Of a stretch of DNA of 64,000 nt, positions 31,991-42,500 are shown in pieces. The notes under the pieces are model-generated. The model ran no database searches, was not told the origin of the DNA, and saw only the letters and a list, made by a program, of their open reading frames with translations. The DNA is from Nematostella vectensis (Eukaryota; Cnidaria; Anthozoa; Actiniaria; Edwardsiidae). Positions within the stretch are counted from its first letter, which is position 1, and every line of letters begins with the position of its first letter. The translations under genes and the position numbers were made by a program. The stretch is taken from positions 12,034,566-12,098,565 of the forward strand of contig NC_064035.1 in NCBI RefSeq assembly GCF_932526225.1, given 5' to 3'.

Positions 31991-32763
31991 CAGACTCGTA
32001 CCCAGTCGTTATTTGCTGTCGCGGGAGATCCACAGGAATATAGTTAATGACGAGGGAAGAAAGGCCCGCCAAGGAACAAATCAAAACAACGACACATTAC
32101 CGGGAAAGCATGGACATTCCTTTCTCTCTCGTGTTAGCGCTAATTTAGACAAAACAGTCTTGGTATGTAGCCAAATCCGACCATAAACATCCCTTTTTCC
32201 GATTTCGCACCCTCCTCCCCCCAAGAAAAATCATAGGTACGGGCCTGAACTTAAAATACTGCAGTGTACTTATGTGCAGAAGCTATCGTGAGGGAGAAGT
32301 AGTAGATAATAAATTATGTATATAGTACACTTATATGTTAACTCATAAACAGTATTCATTTCAATAGCTATTTTTATCTCCACCACTAAGACCCAAAAAG
32401 CTTTCTTGGTAAGTACAGGAATGCGGCTAGGGATGAGCACAGGGATTGCGCCCCTTCCCACTCAACCACATACAGTCTCTTTTAAAATATACTTTTTCCA
32501 TGATAACCACGACTGCATAATCCCCTCCCCAGCTAATTGTCTGGCTTCGTGCATGAGGCGCTGTTGATAAGAGCAGCCTTTTGAAAGTCAGACAGACAAT
32601 GCCTTCAATAAAAAAAATTCTTTATAATAATACTAGTAGCAATTTATTTATGTTCCATTACAATCTTATAAACAGATAAAGCATAGAAACAATGAAACAA
32701 AGGGTTAGTGCTCAGGCAAGACAGTGGCAGCAAAGAAAAGGGGGTCTTGTACAATTGCTTCTT

Positions 32764-33180
32764 AGTTCGTCGAATACGTCGGATTTTAACTCGAATTTAT
32801 ACCTTTTGTTATCACTTCATAGTTCCTATGGACAACTTAACACTCAGGAATGACAATGCAAGAAACCATACAGCAGTGAATACTACCGAGAAGGCACCAA
32901 GAGCAAACCACACCCGGCAGCGGATGTGATATGGGATGTTAGAGGTAATAATGATAACTCCATGGTGATTATAATAATACTCATAGTTATCACATTATCG
33001 CTATACCATAACTGTCCATTATCATCGTTTTCAATCATCACCACCACCATGATCATGAGCCACTACAATAAAGATTACAGAGCCGTTAGCATGCCTCAAA
33101 AGATCGGGGGGGGGGGGCACAATACAGAAACATTAAGAAAATATTGGGGGGGCACAGCCACGGCCCTACTGGTCATTTCC
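32764..33180 (+). repeat. Arm A of a ~420-bp inverted duplication
   Basis: Begins TTAGTTCGTCGAATACGTCG and ends near CACGGCCCTACTGGTCATT. It matches 38036-38472 in the opposite orientation with a few percent differences and small indels. Contains a G run and an ATAATAATACTCATAGTTA tract. A short frame (MDNLTLRNDNARNHTAVN) is shared by both arms but diverges by frameshift after about 33 codons. Confidence 0.8.
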
Positions 33181-33189
33181 TCATAATTA

Positions 33190-34500
33190 ATCAAGTAATC
33201 AAGAGATGTTATACGTTCCTTTTAGATGTAAACAAATATTTTGCATCCGCTTGAACGATGTGCAATCATAAGTATTTTACGGTGTCATTACCCACACCAG
33301 TGGACCCGATTTTCGGGACCGAAATTCTGACCGGACTCTGGGAACACGGCCGTTTCATAGAGCATTATTAAAACACGAGGCAACATACCAATATTATGAT
33401 CTTTTGATTTTCGAGTACTCGCGAAAGAGTTCGGTTCAATAAGGCATTCTTAAAAAACGAGATAAACACCAAATGTTCTTTCGTCGTTAGCATACTAATA
33501 TTATGTTATCTTGTCGTTCAGATACTCGCGAAGGAGTACGATTTAATAAGACATTCTAAAAAGGCAACATACTAATATTATGTTGTTTTGTCTAGCATAA
33601 ACTCGCGTAACAGCACGGGTTCAAAGGGCAATAGGGAGTTTTTTTCCAAAAAAAATCAAAGATGTTGTAGGTTTTCTTTAGCTGCATATATAGCATCCGG
33701 TTGAACCATAATAAGTATTTCAATAATAGATTTCCGGTCTCATTGCCCGACACCAATAGGCCCCATTTTCGACGGACACGTGCGAAATATCATGGCCGCT
33801 TTGTATCGATGACTGCCAAAGGGAGTCCAATTCTAATTACACACCCAACGCCCAAATCCAGCACGCATGTAGACTCATCACTGTTCCTTAGGGGAGGGGG
33901 CTTTTCGCTTGCAAGATGGCGGCTGCTTATGACACAGGAAGTCCAAATCGCTAGCGAAATTAGTGTTACTGTCTGTGGAAGATTCAAGTGGAAGAAAACA
34001 TCTCTACGATCAATTCGAGTGGAAAGCGACGATCAATTGGGACTAAATCACTTATTTCATAAAATTGTTGGTCAAAATTTGTGAATGATTAAAAGCATTA
34101 TGTGGAAATACGAACTGGATATCACTGAATGGTCATTGCGAACAAAATCTTCACGACTATCAGCAAAACTGTAGTACAAAAGCTGTATGAATATGAACAA
34201 ATATTTAACTCATCGTTGCAGAAAGCGGCAACAAATTGCTATCACAGTGTAGAAAAACAACTAACATATAAAATTCCCCCATACATTCATTTATAAACCA
34301 CTGACCGTAGCCTTGGGCTGCCTGTGATAATAATTCACGAAATTGCCGTCACGTCTGCGTAATGTTTTTTTTTTTGCCCATTTGTTCTATAATTAGCTTA
34401 TCATGTAACCAAGACGTTATGAATCTGATTTGTTTATCTACCATTTATTCAATTATTATTTACAAACGTAGGAACACAATGCTAAAGCCTTAAAGCCTGT
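33190..34500. other. Intergenic, diffuse repeats, no gene seen
   Basis: Contains three loosely repeated segments with ACATACTAATATTATG and ACTCGCGAAxGAGT (about 33380, 33490, 33570), probably an old tandem repeat. The 127-codon open frame at 33701-34084 has no recognisable similarity. Confidence 0.4.
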
Positions 34501-34506
34501 ATCATA

Positions 34507-34798
34507 TTGGCTTTAAAAAACAGGAAACGAGCCAACTATCAGGCCAGTACACAGGATTTTTCTTGGGGGGGGGGGGGGGGGTTCTCTAATCAATATCTGA
34601 ACACCCCCGAAAAAAATATATATTTTCTATGCCTTTGCAGTATCTCCACTGGATGTTTATTGTCGGATTTGGCTACAAATTTGTCTACAAATAGCACGTC
34701 TATTGAGAACCGAAAGTGGACCTGCGGCCGTTGTGTGTGGGCTACGGGCCTGAACTATCTTAATAAAAGTTAGCTCGTTTCCTGTTTTGTAAAGCCAA
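34507..34798. mobile_element. MITE with ~31-bp TIRs (TTGGCTTTAAAAAACAGGAA)
   Basis: The left end TTGGCTTTAAAAAACAGGAA continues ACGAGCCAACT; the right end (34768-34798) is the complement with three mismatches. About 290 bp, with a 19-bp G run inside. No coding capacity. Confidence 0.75.
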
Positions 34799-35340
34799 GA
34801 TGATAACAATAGTAAACCTACCATACATAGTTTTACTTGTGTTTAAGACTTCAAACAACATAGCGACATAAGCAAGAGAGAAGGGGATATCGACACAAGA
34901 TAAAAATATATTGTATAAATATATATATCGTCGTTATATTGTTGGTATAAAGGATATTGTCCGCTTTGGGGGATTTTCGAGGCTTTTATCATACTCGAAA
35001 AAAAGTGAAACGCGTCCTTCTCCTACTTAAAGTTTTCGATCATTGAAAATACAATATAATACAAAAGCAATAGATGTTAGACGTTTGTTGAGCGTTTTGA
35101 TAATTAAAAGCCGCGAACAGGTCATCTGTTATGCCGACAGCAAAAAAAAAATGATTGGCTATTTCTAAATTAGCTGTCTATGTACAATGCAAAAATACAT
35201 TTGATGCCAAAGCTATTTTACATCTTTATATAAATAACTGATTGCTTGATCTTAAAATAAACGCTTGCTCGTTTGCGGCGTGCTGTACACTAAATAACTA
35301 AATATACATACAAGATTATACTGCAGTAGCGCTCCATGTT
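34799..35340. other. Intergenic, no gene seen
   Basis: AT-rich with short TATATAT tracts; nothing recognised. Confidence 0.4.
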
Positions 35341-35668
35341 GTATGAGCCATTTTGGTGTTGCGTGCGCCATTTTGGTGTTGCATCGCCATTTCGGTGTTG
35401 CACAAGCCATTTTGGTGTTGCACGCGCCATTTTGGTGTTGCGTGCGCCATTTTGGTGTTGCATCGCCATTTTGGTGTTGCAAAAGCTATTTTGGTGTTGC
35501 GTGCGCCATTTTGGTGTTGCGTGCGCCATTTTGGTGTTGCATCGCCATTTTGGTGTTGCGTGCGCCATTTTGGTGTTGCATCGCCATTTTGGTGTTGCAT
35601 ACGCCAGTTTGGTGTTGCACGCGCCATTTTGGTGTTGCATAAGCCAGTTTGGCGTTGCATGGACTGTG
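35340..35668. repeat. 20-bp minisatellite (GCCATTTTGGTGTTGCGTGC)
   Basis: About 16 copies of GCCATTTTGGTGTTGCxxxC, alternating between CATC, GTGC, CAC and AAAAG variants. Several overlapping frames stay open on both strands because the unit lacks stops; these are not genes. It lies about 800 bp downstream of the DDR-like gene's stop codon. Confidence 0.95.
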
Positions 35669-36249
35669 ACAAGGGTTTCAAAGTCGCCATTACAAATAAA
35701 ATTTTCTTGACCCCCTATTACTAACAAGAACACAGAGGCTATCCGATGTCATCAAAATTGGTTCCTAATAACATTTGATTTTTGAGTGCTCATATTGGAA
35801 GTGATCTTACTTGTGATGCGTTAGAGAACTTGAACCCCAAAGATGATTATACTAATATAAGCAGCTGGCGAAGCCTAAAGAAAATCTTGCAACGGTCGAC
35901 CTGCACCGAAAAACAACACTGTATCTTCCTATGCAGTACATTCACGCAAAGTCTATCAGCCAATCAATTACTAATTAGCGATCATCTTTACGATCTTGCT
36001 CAACAAAATGAAGCAAATACATAGTATTTGTAAATTTCCAAAGCTAGTCTTAACGATGCTAGAATAAGAAACCCGAAGCCAAATATAAGCTGCATCTTGC
36101 AGCCCTCTTTTGAGCGTCTGTCATCAATGAGCTTATCATAATTAGGACTCAAGTGGAACAAAAATAATCTCTCGGGAAATACCTCTCGGTAAACAGTAAA
36201 ATCAGTAAGCGGTAATTATCACTCCTGCGTACATCGTTTTACTATCACG

Positions 36250-36409
36250 ACTAGCGGCATAGCCAGGATTTTTAACAGGAGGGGGCCAAAAGGGACTTTT
36301 AAGGAATTTTCTCCTGTATTTTAGATAATGTCTCATACATTTACTGTATTTTTGGCTGTTAAAAGGGGGGCCCGGACCCCTTACGCCACCCCCCTGACTA
36401 CGCCCCTGA
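36250..36409. mobile_element. hAT-type MITE (~160 bp)
   Basis: The ends CGGCATAGCCAGGATTTTTA and the complement of CCCCTGACTACGCCCCTGAC give the CAGGGGCGTAG..CCAGG type inverted ends common in hAT-derived MITEs. It contains a GGGGGGCCCGG tract. No coding capacity. Confidence 0.6.
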
Positions 36410-36448
36410 CGACATACAAACACTATGAAGTGAGCTCCGCCATCACAA

Positions 36449-36549
36449 CTAAGGACATAGCTTCCTCATCTCCGCGAGCACATTGGCTTTCTCCTCCTCC
36501 AGAGACATGTCACGTGACTGGGGTCGAATATTTGCAGCCGTTATATCAT
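36449..36549 (-). CDS. DDR-like gene exon 8: short tail and stop
   Basis: After a strong acceptor (TTTTTGTTTGGTTTGTTCAG) the phase-1 frame reads NDITAANIRPQSRDMSLEEE, then KANVLAEMRKLCP and TAG at 36449-36451. The splice phase fits exon 7 exactly and brings the CDS to a whole number of codons. No kinase sequence is present. The exon is inferred from splice signals only; no exact AATAAA was found downstream. Confidence 0.6.
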
Positions 36550-39500
36550 CTGAACAAACCAAACAAAAAGAATCTTTAGACTTGTCAAGTTTTTCATTAA
36601 TTCCACAACTTAGGTTTATGTGCAGCAATGAGGAACAGAACAAATTTTCAACTACTTTTTATGATTATTCTTCCCGGGCCAGTCGGACCAAGACCCTAGT
36701 CGAAGAATAACAGCCGCAAAACCCAAGTGTACAAGTTAGCCAGATCCAAGAAAACCCTAAGCAAAAAATAGTCAACCGCAAAACCCAAGTGTACAAGCCA
36801 GCCAGATGCAAGAAAACCCTAAGCAAAAAATAGTCAGCCGCAAAACCCAAGTGTACAAGCCAGCCAGATGCAAGGAAGCCCTACGCAAAGAAAAATCAGC
36901 TGCAAAAACCCCAGTGTACAAACCAGCCAGATCCAAGGAAAGCCCTAAGCAAAGAAAAGTCAGCCGCAAAACCCAAGTGTACAAGCCAGCCAGATTCAAG
37001 AAAAAAATTGTCAACCGCAAAACCCCAGTGTACAAGCCATCCAGATCCAAGGAAAGCCCTAAGCAAAGAACAGTCAGCGGCAAAACCCAAGTGTACAAAC
37101 CAGCCAGATGCAAGGAAAGCCCTAAGCAAAGAATAATCAGCCGCAAAACCCAAGTGTACAAGCCAGCCAGATGCAAGTACTATCGAAAACCATGAATGAA
37201 TAAAGTGACCCGCCAGACCTGAAGTATCATCCAGCGAGAAACAATAGGTCCAACCAGTGAAATCCTAGGACATTCCTATGCCCTGGGTGAAGTTCTCTTA
37301 ACTATCGGAAACCAACGGTAAGAATCTCACTTTTTTTGATGAGCAATTCGTTGCACTTGGTTCGATCCCAGTTGCTCAGCTTATCAAACACCGCCTCGTC
37401 CTCTTGTTCTTCCTGCTCAATTTGCTTGAGCTTGTCAGCTACATGCGTATTTGTCGGATCATTACGGCGATTTAACGAGTTTTTCTTGCTTGGGTTGATG
37501 ATTCGTAGAGGGTTAAGTGGTTCGTCCGACTCGCTGCGTCCTCGTGTGTGCCTCTTGCGGCGACGAATGTACAGGCAGAGCGCTGCGATAAGGAGGATGG
37601 CTGCGGCGAGCCCTCCAACGATACTCGCGATAAGAATAGCTTCGTTTATAAAGCCTTTCCTCTTTGTGCCACTCTCTAAAAGCATAAAGAGTCGTTAGTG
37701 TCTATTCAGGGCCGTAGCAGGGGGTGGGGCACTGGGGGCACGCGCCCCAAAATTATACAGAAATGACCAGAATAATTGTGGCTTCTCCCCCCAAATTTTT
37801 TTTCCTCAATGTTTCTATATTGTGCCCCCCCCCCTCCAATATTTAAAACAAATTAAAAGGAAATGACCATTAGGGGCGTGGCCGTATCAAAAAATATTTC
37901 CTTAATGTTTCTGTATTCCCCCCTTCCCCAATATTTCGAGGCCTGCTACGGCACTGCTATTAGAAGTAGATAGTGTAGCACAAGTATTGTGGTTATAATG
38001 ATAATGGTGGTTATCTCAGGGCCGTAGCAGGAGGTTGGGCAGCAATATTTAAAAAATATATAATGACCAGTAGGGCCGTGGTTGTCCCCCTCAATATTTT
38101 CTTAATGTTTCTGTATTGTGCCCCCCCCCCCCCCCCCCCGATCTTTTGAGGCATGCTACGGCTCTGTGATCTTTATTGTAGTGGCTCATGATCATGGTGG
38201 TGGTGGTGATTAAAAACGATGATAATGGACAGTTGTGGTATAGCAATAATGTAATAACTATGAGTATTATTATAATCTCCATGGAGTTATCATTATTACC
38301 TCTAACTTCCCATATCACATCCGTTGTCGGGGTGTGGTTTGCTCTTGGTGCCTTCTCGGAAGTATTCACTGCTGTATGGTTTCTTGCATCGTCATTCCTG
38401 AGTGTTAAGTCGTCCATAGGAACTATGAAGTGATAACAAGAGGTATAAAAGCCGACGTATTCGACGAACTAAATTTGACTTGATAATATTTTAAAGTCGT
38501 ATATAACTCGAACTGTTTTTCGTCTCCCTTTAGGGTTCGATCCCCTTGAGGGTTCGTCTCCCGTCAGGGTCGTCCCTCTTAAGGGTTCGTTCTCCCTTAA
38601 GGTTCCGTTCCCTTCAGGGTTCGTCTCCCTTCAAGGTTCGTCTCCTTTAGGGGTTCGTCTCCCTTGAGGATTCTTCCCCTTGGGGGTTCGTCTCCCTCGA
38701 GGATTCTTCCCCTTGGGGGTTCGTCACTACTGTGTTCACACTGTACCTGAGACGATTTGTACTTCGCTGAGCAGTACCCACCAACCATGGTAGATAAAGT
38801 CACATGTCACGTATTTCCCGGTGTTCGGGCTGATGTCGACTTCTAGGAATAACGCTCGGTTCTTCATTCTTCTTTTACCAACACTCGGCTCATAAACAGT
38901 CTTCCATGCGTAATACTCGCCATCCTCGCTAAATGAGATCACAACCTGAAAAGGTGGAATACAGCTATTTTTTTCTACCAAAAGTAACAGCAATAAAAAT
39001 ATTGAAAGGTATTATGTAGCTGACATCCATCTCATGTTTCCATAGGCTGGTTCCTATATCTCCGGCTCGTTGCACTGTACCCCGGATAATCATTTTTTTA
39101 AAACTCATAAGAGGAGAAAAACCAACAAGCTATATTTGTACACCCAAAACCGGCCATTGTAAACCTCAGTCCTCCTATCGATTTATCCATTTTTCTCCCA
39201 GACTGCGGATCAGAGGGCAATTAAGGCACTAGGAGAGTTATCCAAACAGACCCACCAAACAGAGTAATCATTAACCCACCAAACCCCCGCGCGTTTTAGT
39301 TTATGTTTAGGAAGTTAGAGGTCACCCGGTGTTAGCCCCCTTCCCTATACGCCAAATGATAGTTTGCTTTGGCTTGCTGTTTTCCTACACCCCATAACCG
39401 TCAAGACAAGTATATTCTGAAACAAAATTCGCGTAGTGAACACAGGCACGTACCAAGGGTTGGCTGAGGGAGGATACGCAGTCATAAGTATCATATGAAA

Positions 39501-42500
39501 AAATCATAGTATTTGAAGGTTTCTTAATAAGAAATAACGCACTTTTTGGCCGCCAAGGGGTGAGGGGTGGGGAGGGGGCGCGCCTGGCCTAGTTGTTGAA
39601 GAAACCATAAGGTCACACTACCTTGCCAAAGAGGAGCTTCTCCACACCGGCCTGATTTATCACGTGAAACCTGATGAGCGAGAATTTGCGCATGGTGGAG
39701 AACTGGAATGTCACGCTTGGGCTCTCTGTGACCGGGTCACGCCATCCTACCCAGTAGATCCACTCAGGGTTTCCTGTGTCATTCCATGGGACGTTCTTCC
39801 CTAGTACTCCATCAACCAGTTGCCCTAGCCCGCCCGATAACACGCCTCTCTTGGTTCCGTATGCGAGCCGCCGCCCGTCGTAACCCACATCTCTCAGATC
39901 TCCAAGGCCGGTACCGTCTGATCTACCGTTACCCTGTGATACTCTGTAGGACACCAGACCATCTGAAGACAGAGGCATTATTAAGTCATTAGATATCTAC
40001 GTACGTAATGACAGGTATGGCATGGTAGATATTCATTTTTATTGTACAATTATAATTTTTAAAAATGGTATCAATGCTTCCATTATTCTATAGTTCATAA
40101 AATAAATCCAATATCTTCTTGTTTAAAAGATGACAAGAAAAATGCCAGTGTGAAGTTCCACAACTTTTATCTCATTGTCGTCTCTATTGACCTCGTTATT
40201 ATTTTTTTTTAATTTCATTATAAGTCGAAAAAAAAGCATAGAATAAAGTTATGCTATATTGCCATTCTTTCCCTATATTTCAATTTCTCGATGTTTTTGC
40301 TGCATATTACTGGGTCGCCAAGCAGGTTTTTACCTTGATTTGTCTATAGCCATATAACTCGACCTTTCTTGATCCGTCCAAGGGATGGCCATATAACTCG
40401 ACCTACCTTGATTTGTCTAAGGCCAACCATTAACTCGACCTACCTTAATCCGTCCAAGGGCATAACCATATAACTCGACCTTTCTTGATTCGTCCATAGG
40501 GCATAGCCATATAACTCGACCTACCTTGATCCGTCCAAGGGCAGCCATACAACTCGACCTTGAGGCACCACATGCTTCCGTGACCCTCATGAGCTACGAA
40601 CCGGACATAGCGAGCAATGTGCGGGGACAGCAAGTCATGGCGCTCAACATCCGTGTGGTTACCAGGGCTGAAAAGCTGCAAAAAGTGACTAGTGTTACGG
40701 CTAGGAATATTGTTGTATAGTACTAGGTCGCGAAGCTATTACGAAGTTATTTTAATCATAATTACGAGGTTAGTATAATCATCTTACTTGCGGTGACGGA
40801 TGCCTTGTTACCCATATAAGACCAAGAATCTTACCGTGACGGAGACCTCGTTCTCCATATAAAGTCGCCATCTCCAAGACTCGTCATAACTTCTCTTGTA
40901 CGACAAGAAGAACTTGGACATGTAATGGTATTCGAACCTGTAACGAGCAATTACCTCCGTCATTTTTAATATAGGATATGTTTCAGCTTACTTGATTAGG
41001 TCGGGAGGGGGGCGCGTAATAATGTATTTGGTGGAGAACCCTCGACTATATAAATCCTAAACATACCAAACCGATGAAATTGACGTTTCAAAAGTACACC
41101 GTGCTATGTATTTCGCCATACAAACAAGAAATAAAGGAAAGCTGATCGTTGGTTAAAAATGAAGAATCAATATCTTAATGATAAGTAGTTTAAATTCTCA
41201 AGCCAGATGTTCTGTGTTCAAATGGAACTAAGAACGTTTTATACCAGCCCCTACCCCGTCAGGGCGTGTCTTCACGAGCCCCCCACCCACCTACCCGTGA
41301 GCGCGTGCCTTTACAAGCCCCACCCACCTACCCGTCAGGGCGTGCCTTTACAAGCCACACCCACCTACCCGCCAGGGCATGCCTTTACAAGCCCCACCCA
41401 CCTGCCCGTCAGGGCGTGCTTTAAAAGCCCCACCCACCTACCTGTCAGGGCATGCCTTTACAAGCCCCACCCACCCGCTCGTCAGGGTATGCCTTTACAA
41501 GCCCCACCCACCTACCCGTCAGGGCTTGCCTTTACAAGCCCCACCCACCTACCCGTCAGGGCGTGCCTTTACAAGCCCCACCCACCTACCCGTCATGGCG
41601 TGCTTTACAAGCCCCACCCACCTACCTGTCAGGGTGTGTCTTTACAAGCCCCACCCACCTACCCGTGAGGGCGTGCCTTTTCAAGCCCGACCCACCTGCC
41701 CGTCAGGGCGTGCCTTTACAAGCCCCACCCACCTACCCGTCAGGGCGTGCCTTTACAAGCCCCACCCACCTACCCGTCAGGCCTGCCTTTACAAGCCCCA
41801 CCCACCTACTCGTCAGGGTATGCCTTTACAAGTCCCACCCACTTACCCGTCAGGGCGAACCTACACCGCAACCACCATCATCCCCTCCCCATTTCAATAT
41901 ACCCACACCCCTGAGGGAGTACACCCACCACCCCGATCAACACCCCTCACCTTCCACTGGACGCGTTCCGCACCCACACCCCCTGCGTAGCCACAGCAGA
42001 TACTCTCATATCCCGGCCAAGGTCAACTTCTAGAAACTCCTTGTTTCCTTTAGGAATCGACGAGCACCAGCCTGTAGACGCATTGAGACGGGCTTTGTGG
42101 GGACCATATTGATCGGGGTCTAGGGTGGATGAGGCTCGGATGTGATTATCAGGAATGGTCCTGTCTTCCATGCCTAGCGGATCGTTGCAATCTGCAAATT
42201 AATTAGAGAACAATATATTTTTGTTAAATCAATAATCCTGATTAATGTTGAACTGATTTACACACTTTAATTGTAGAGGAAAAGAAAAAAATATTGGGCG
42301 ATTGCTTGTTTACGAGAAAAAAAATTGTCGGGTTCTTGTGTTTATCGGATACATAGTATAAAATAGTTTATTAGTAAGCGTTGTACATGCCATCGTGGAC
42401 ATATCAATATTTGGGTGACCTTCAAACCCGCTCGGTCAATCTCTGGGAGGCCTGGGTCTAAGGGCTTTTCAAGATTAGTGAGATAAACATTTGACCAAGC

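Noticed and set aside
35252-35733. Frames of 76-147 codons on both strands
   Set aside because: Generated by the 20-bp GCCATTTTGGTGTTGC minisatellite.
28500-36400. Possible kinase exons for the DDR-like gene
   Set aside because: Both strands were scanned for glycine-loop, HRDLAxRN and DFG patterns; none was found.
36665-37176. Minus-strand repeat frame GFAADYSLLRAFLASGW
   Set aside because: Antisense of the 60-bp array inside an intron; no start, splice or signal context.
38091-38417. Small membrane protein gene in arm B of the inverted repeat
   Set aside because: The frame is shared with arm A only in part and breaks there by frameshift; the hydrophobic stretch comes from an ATAATAATAC tract.
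41207-42033. Proline/threonine-rich frames of 150-200 codons, plus strand
   Set aside because: Translations of the 37-bp intron array and of the antisense of a real discoidin exon.
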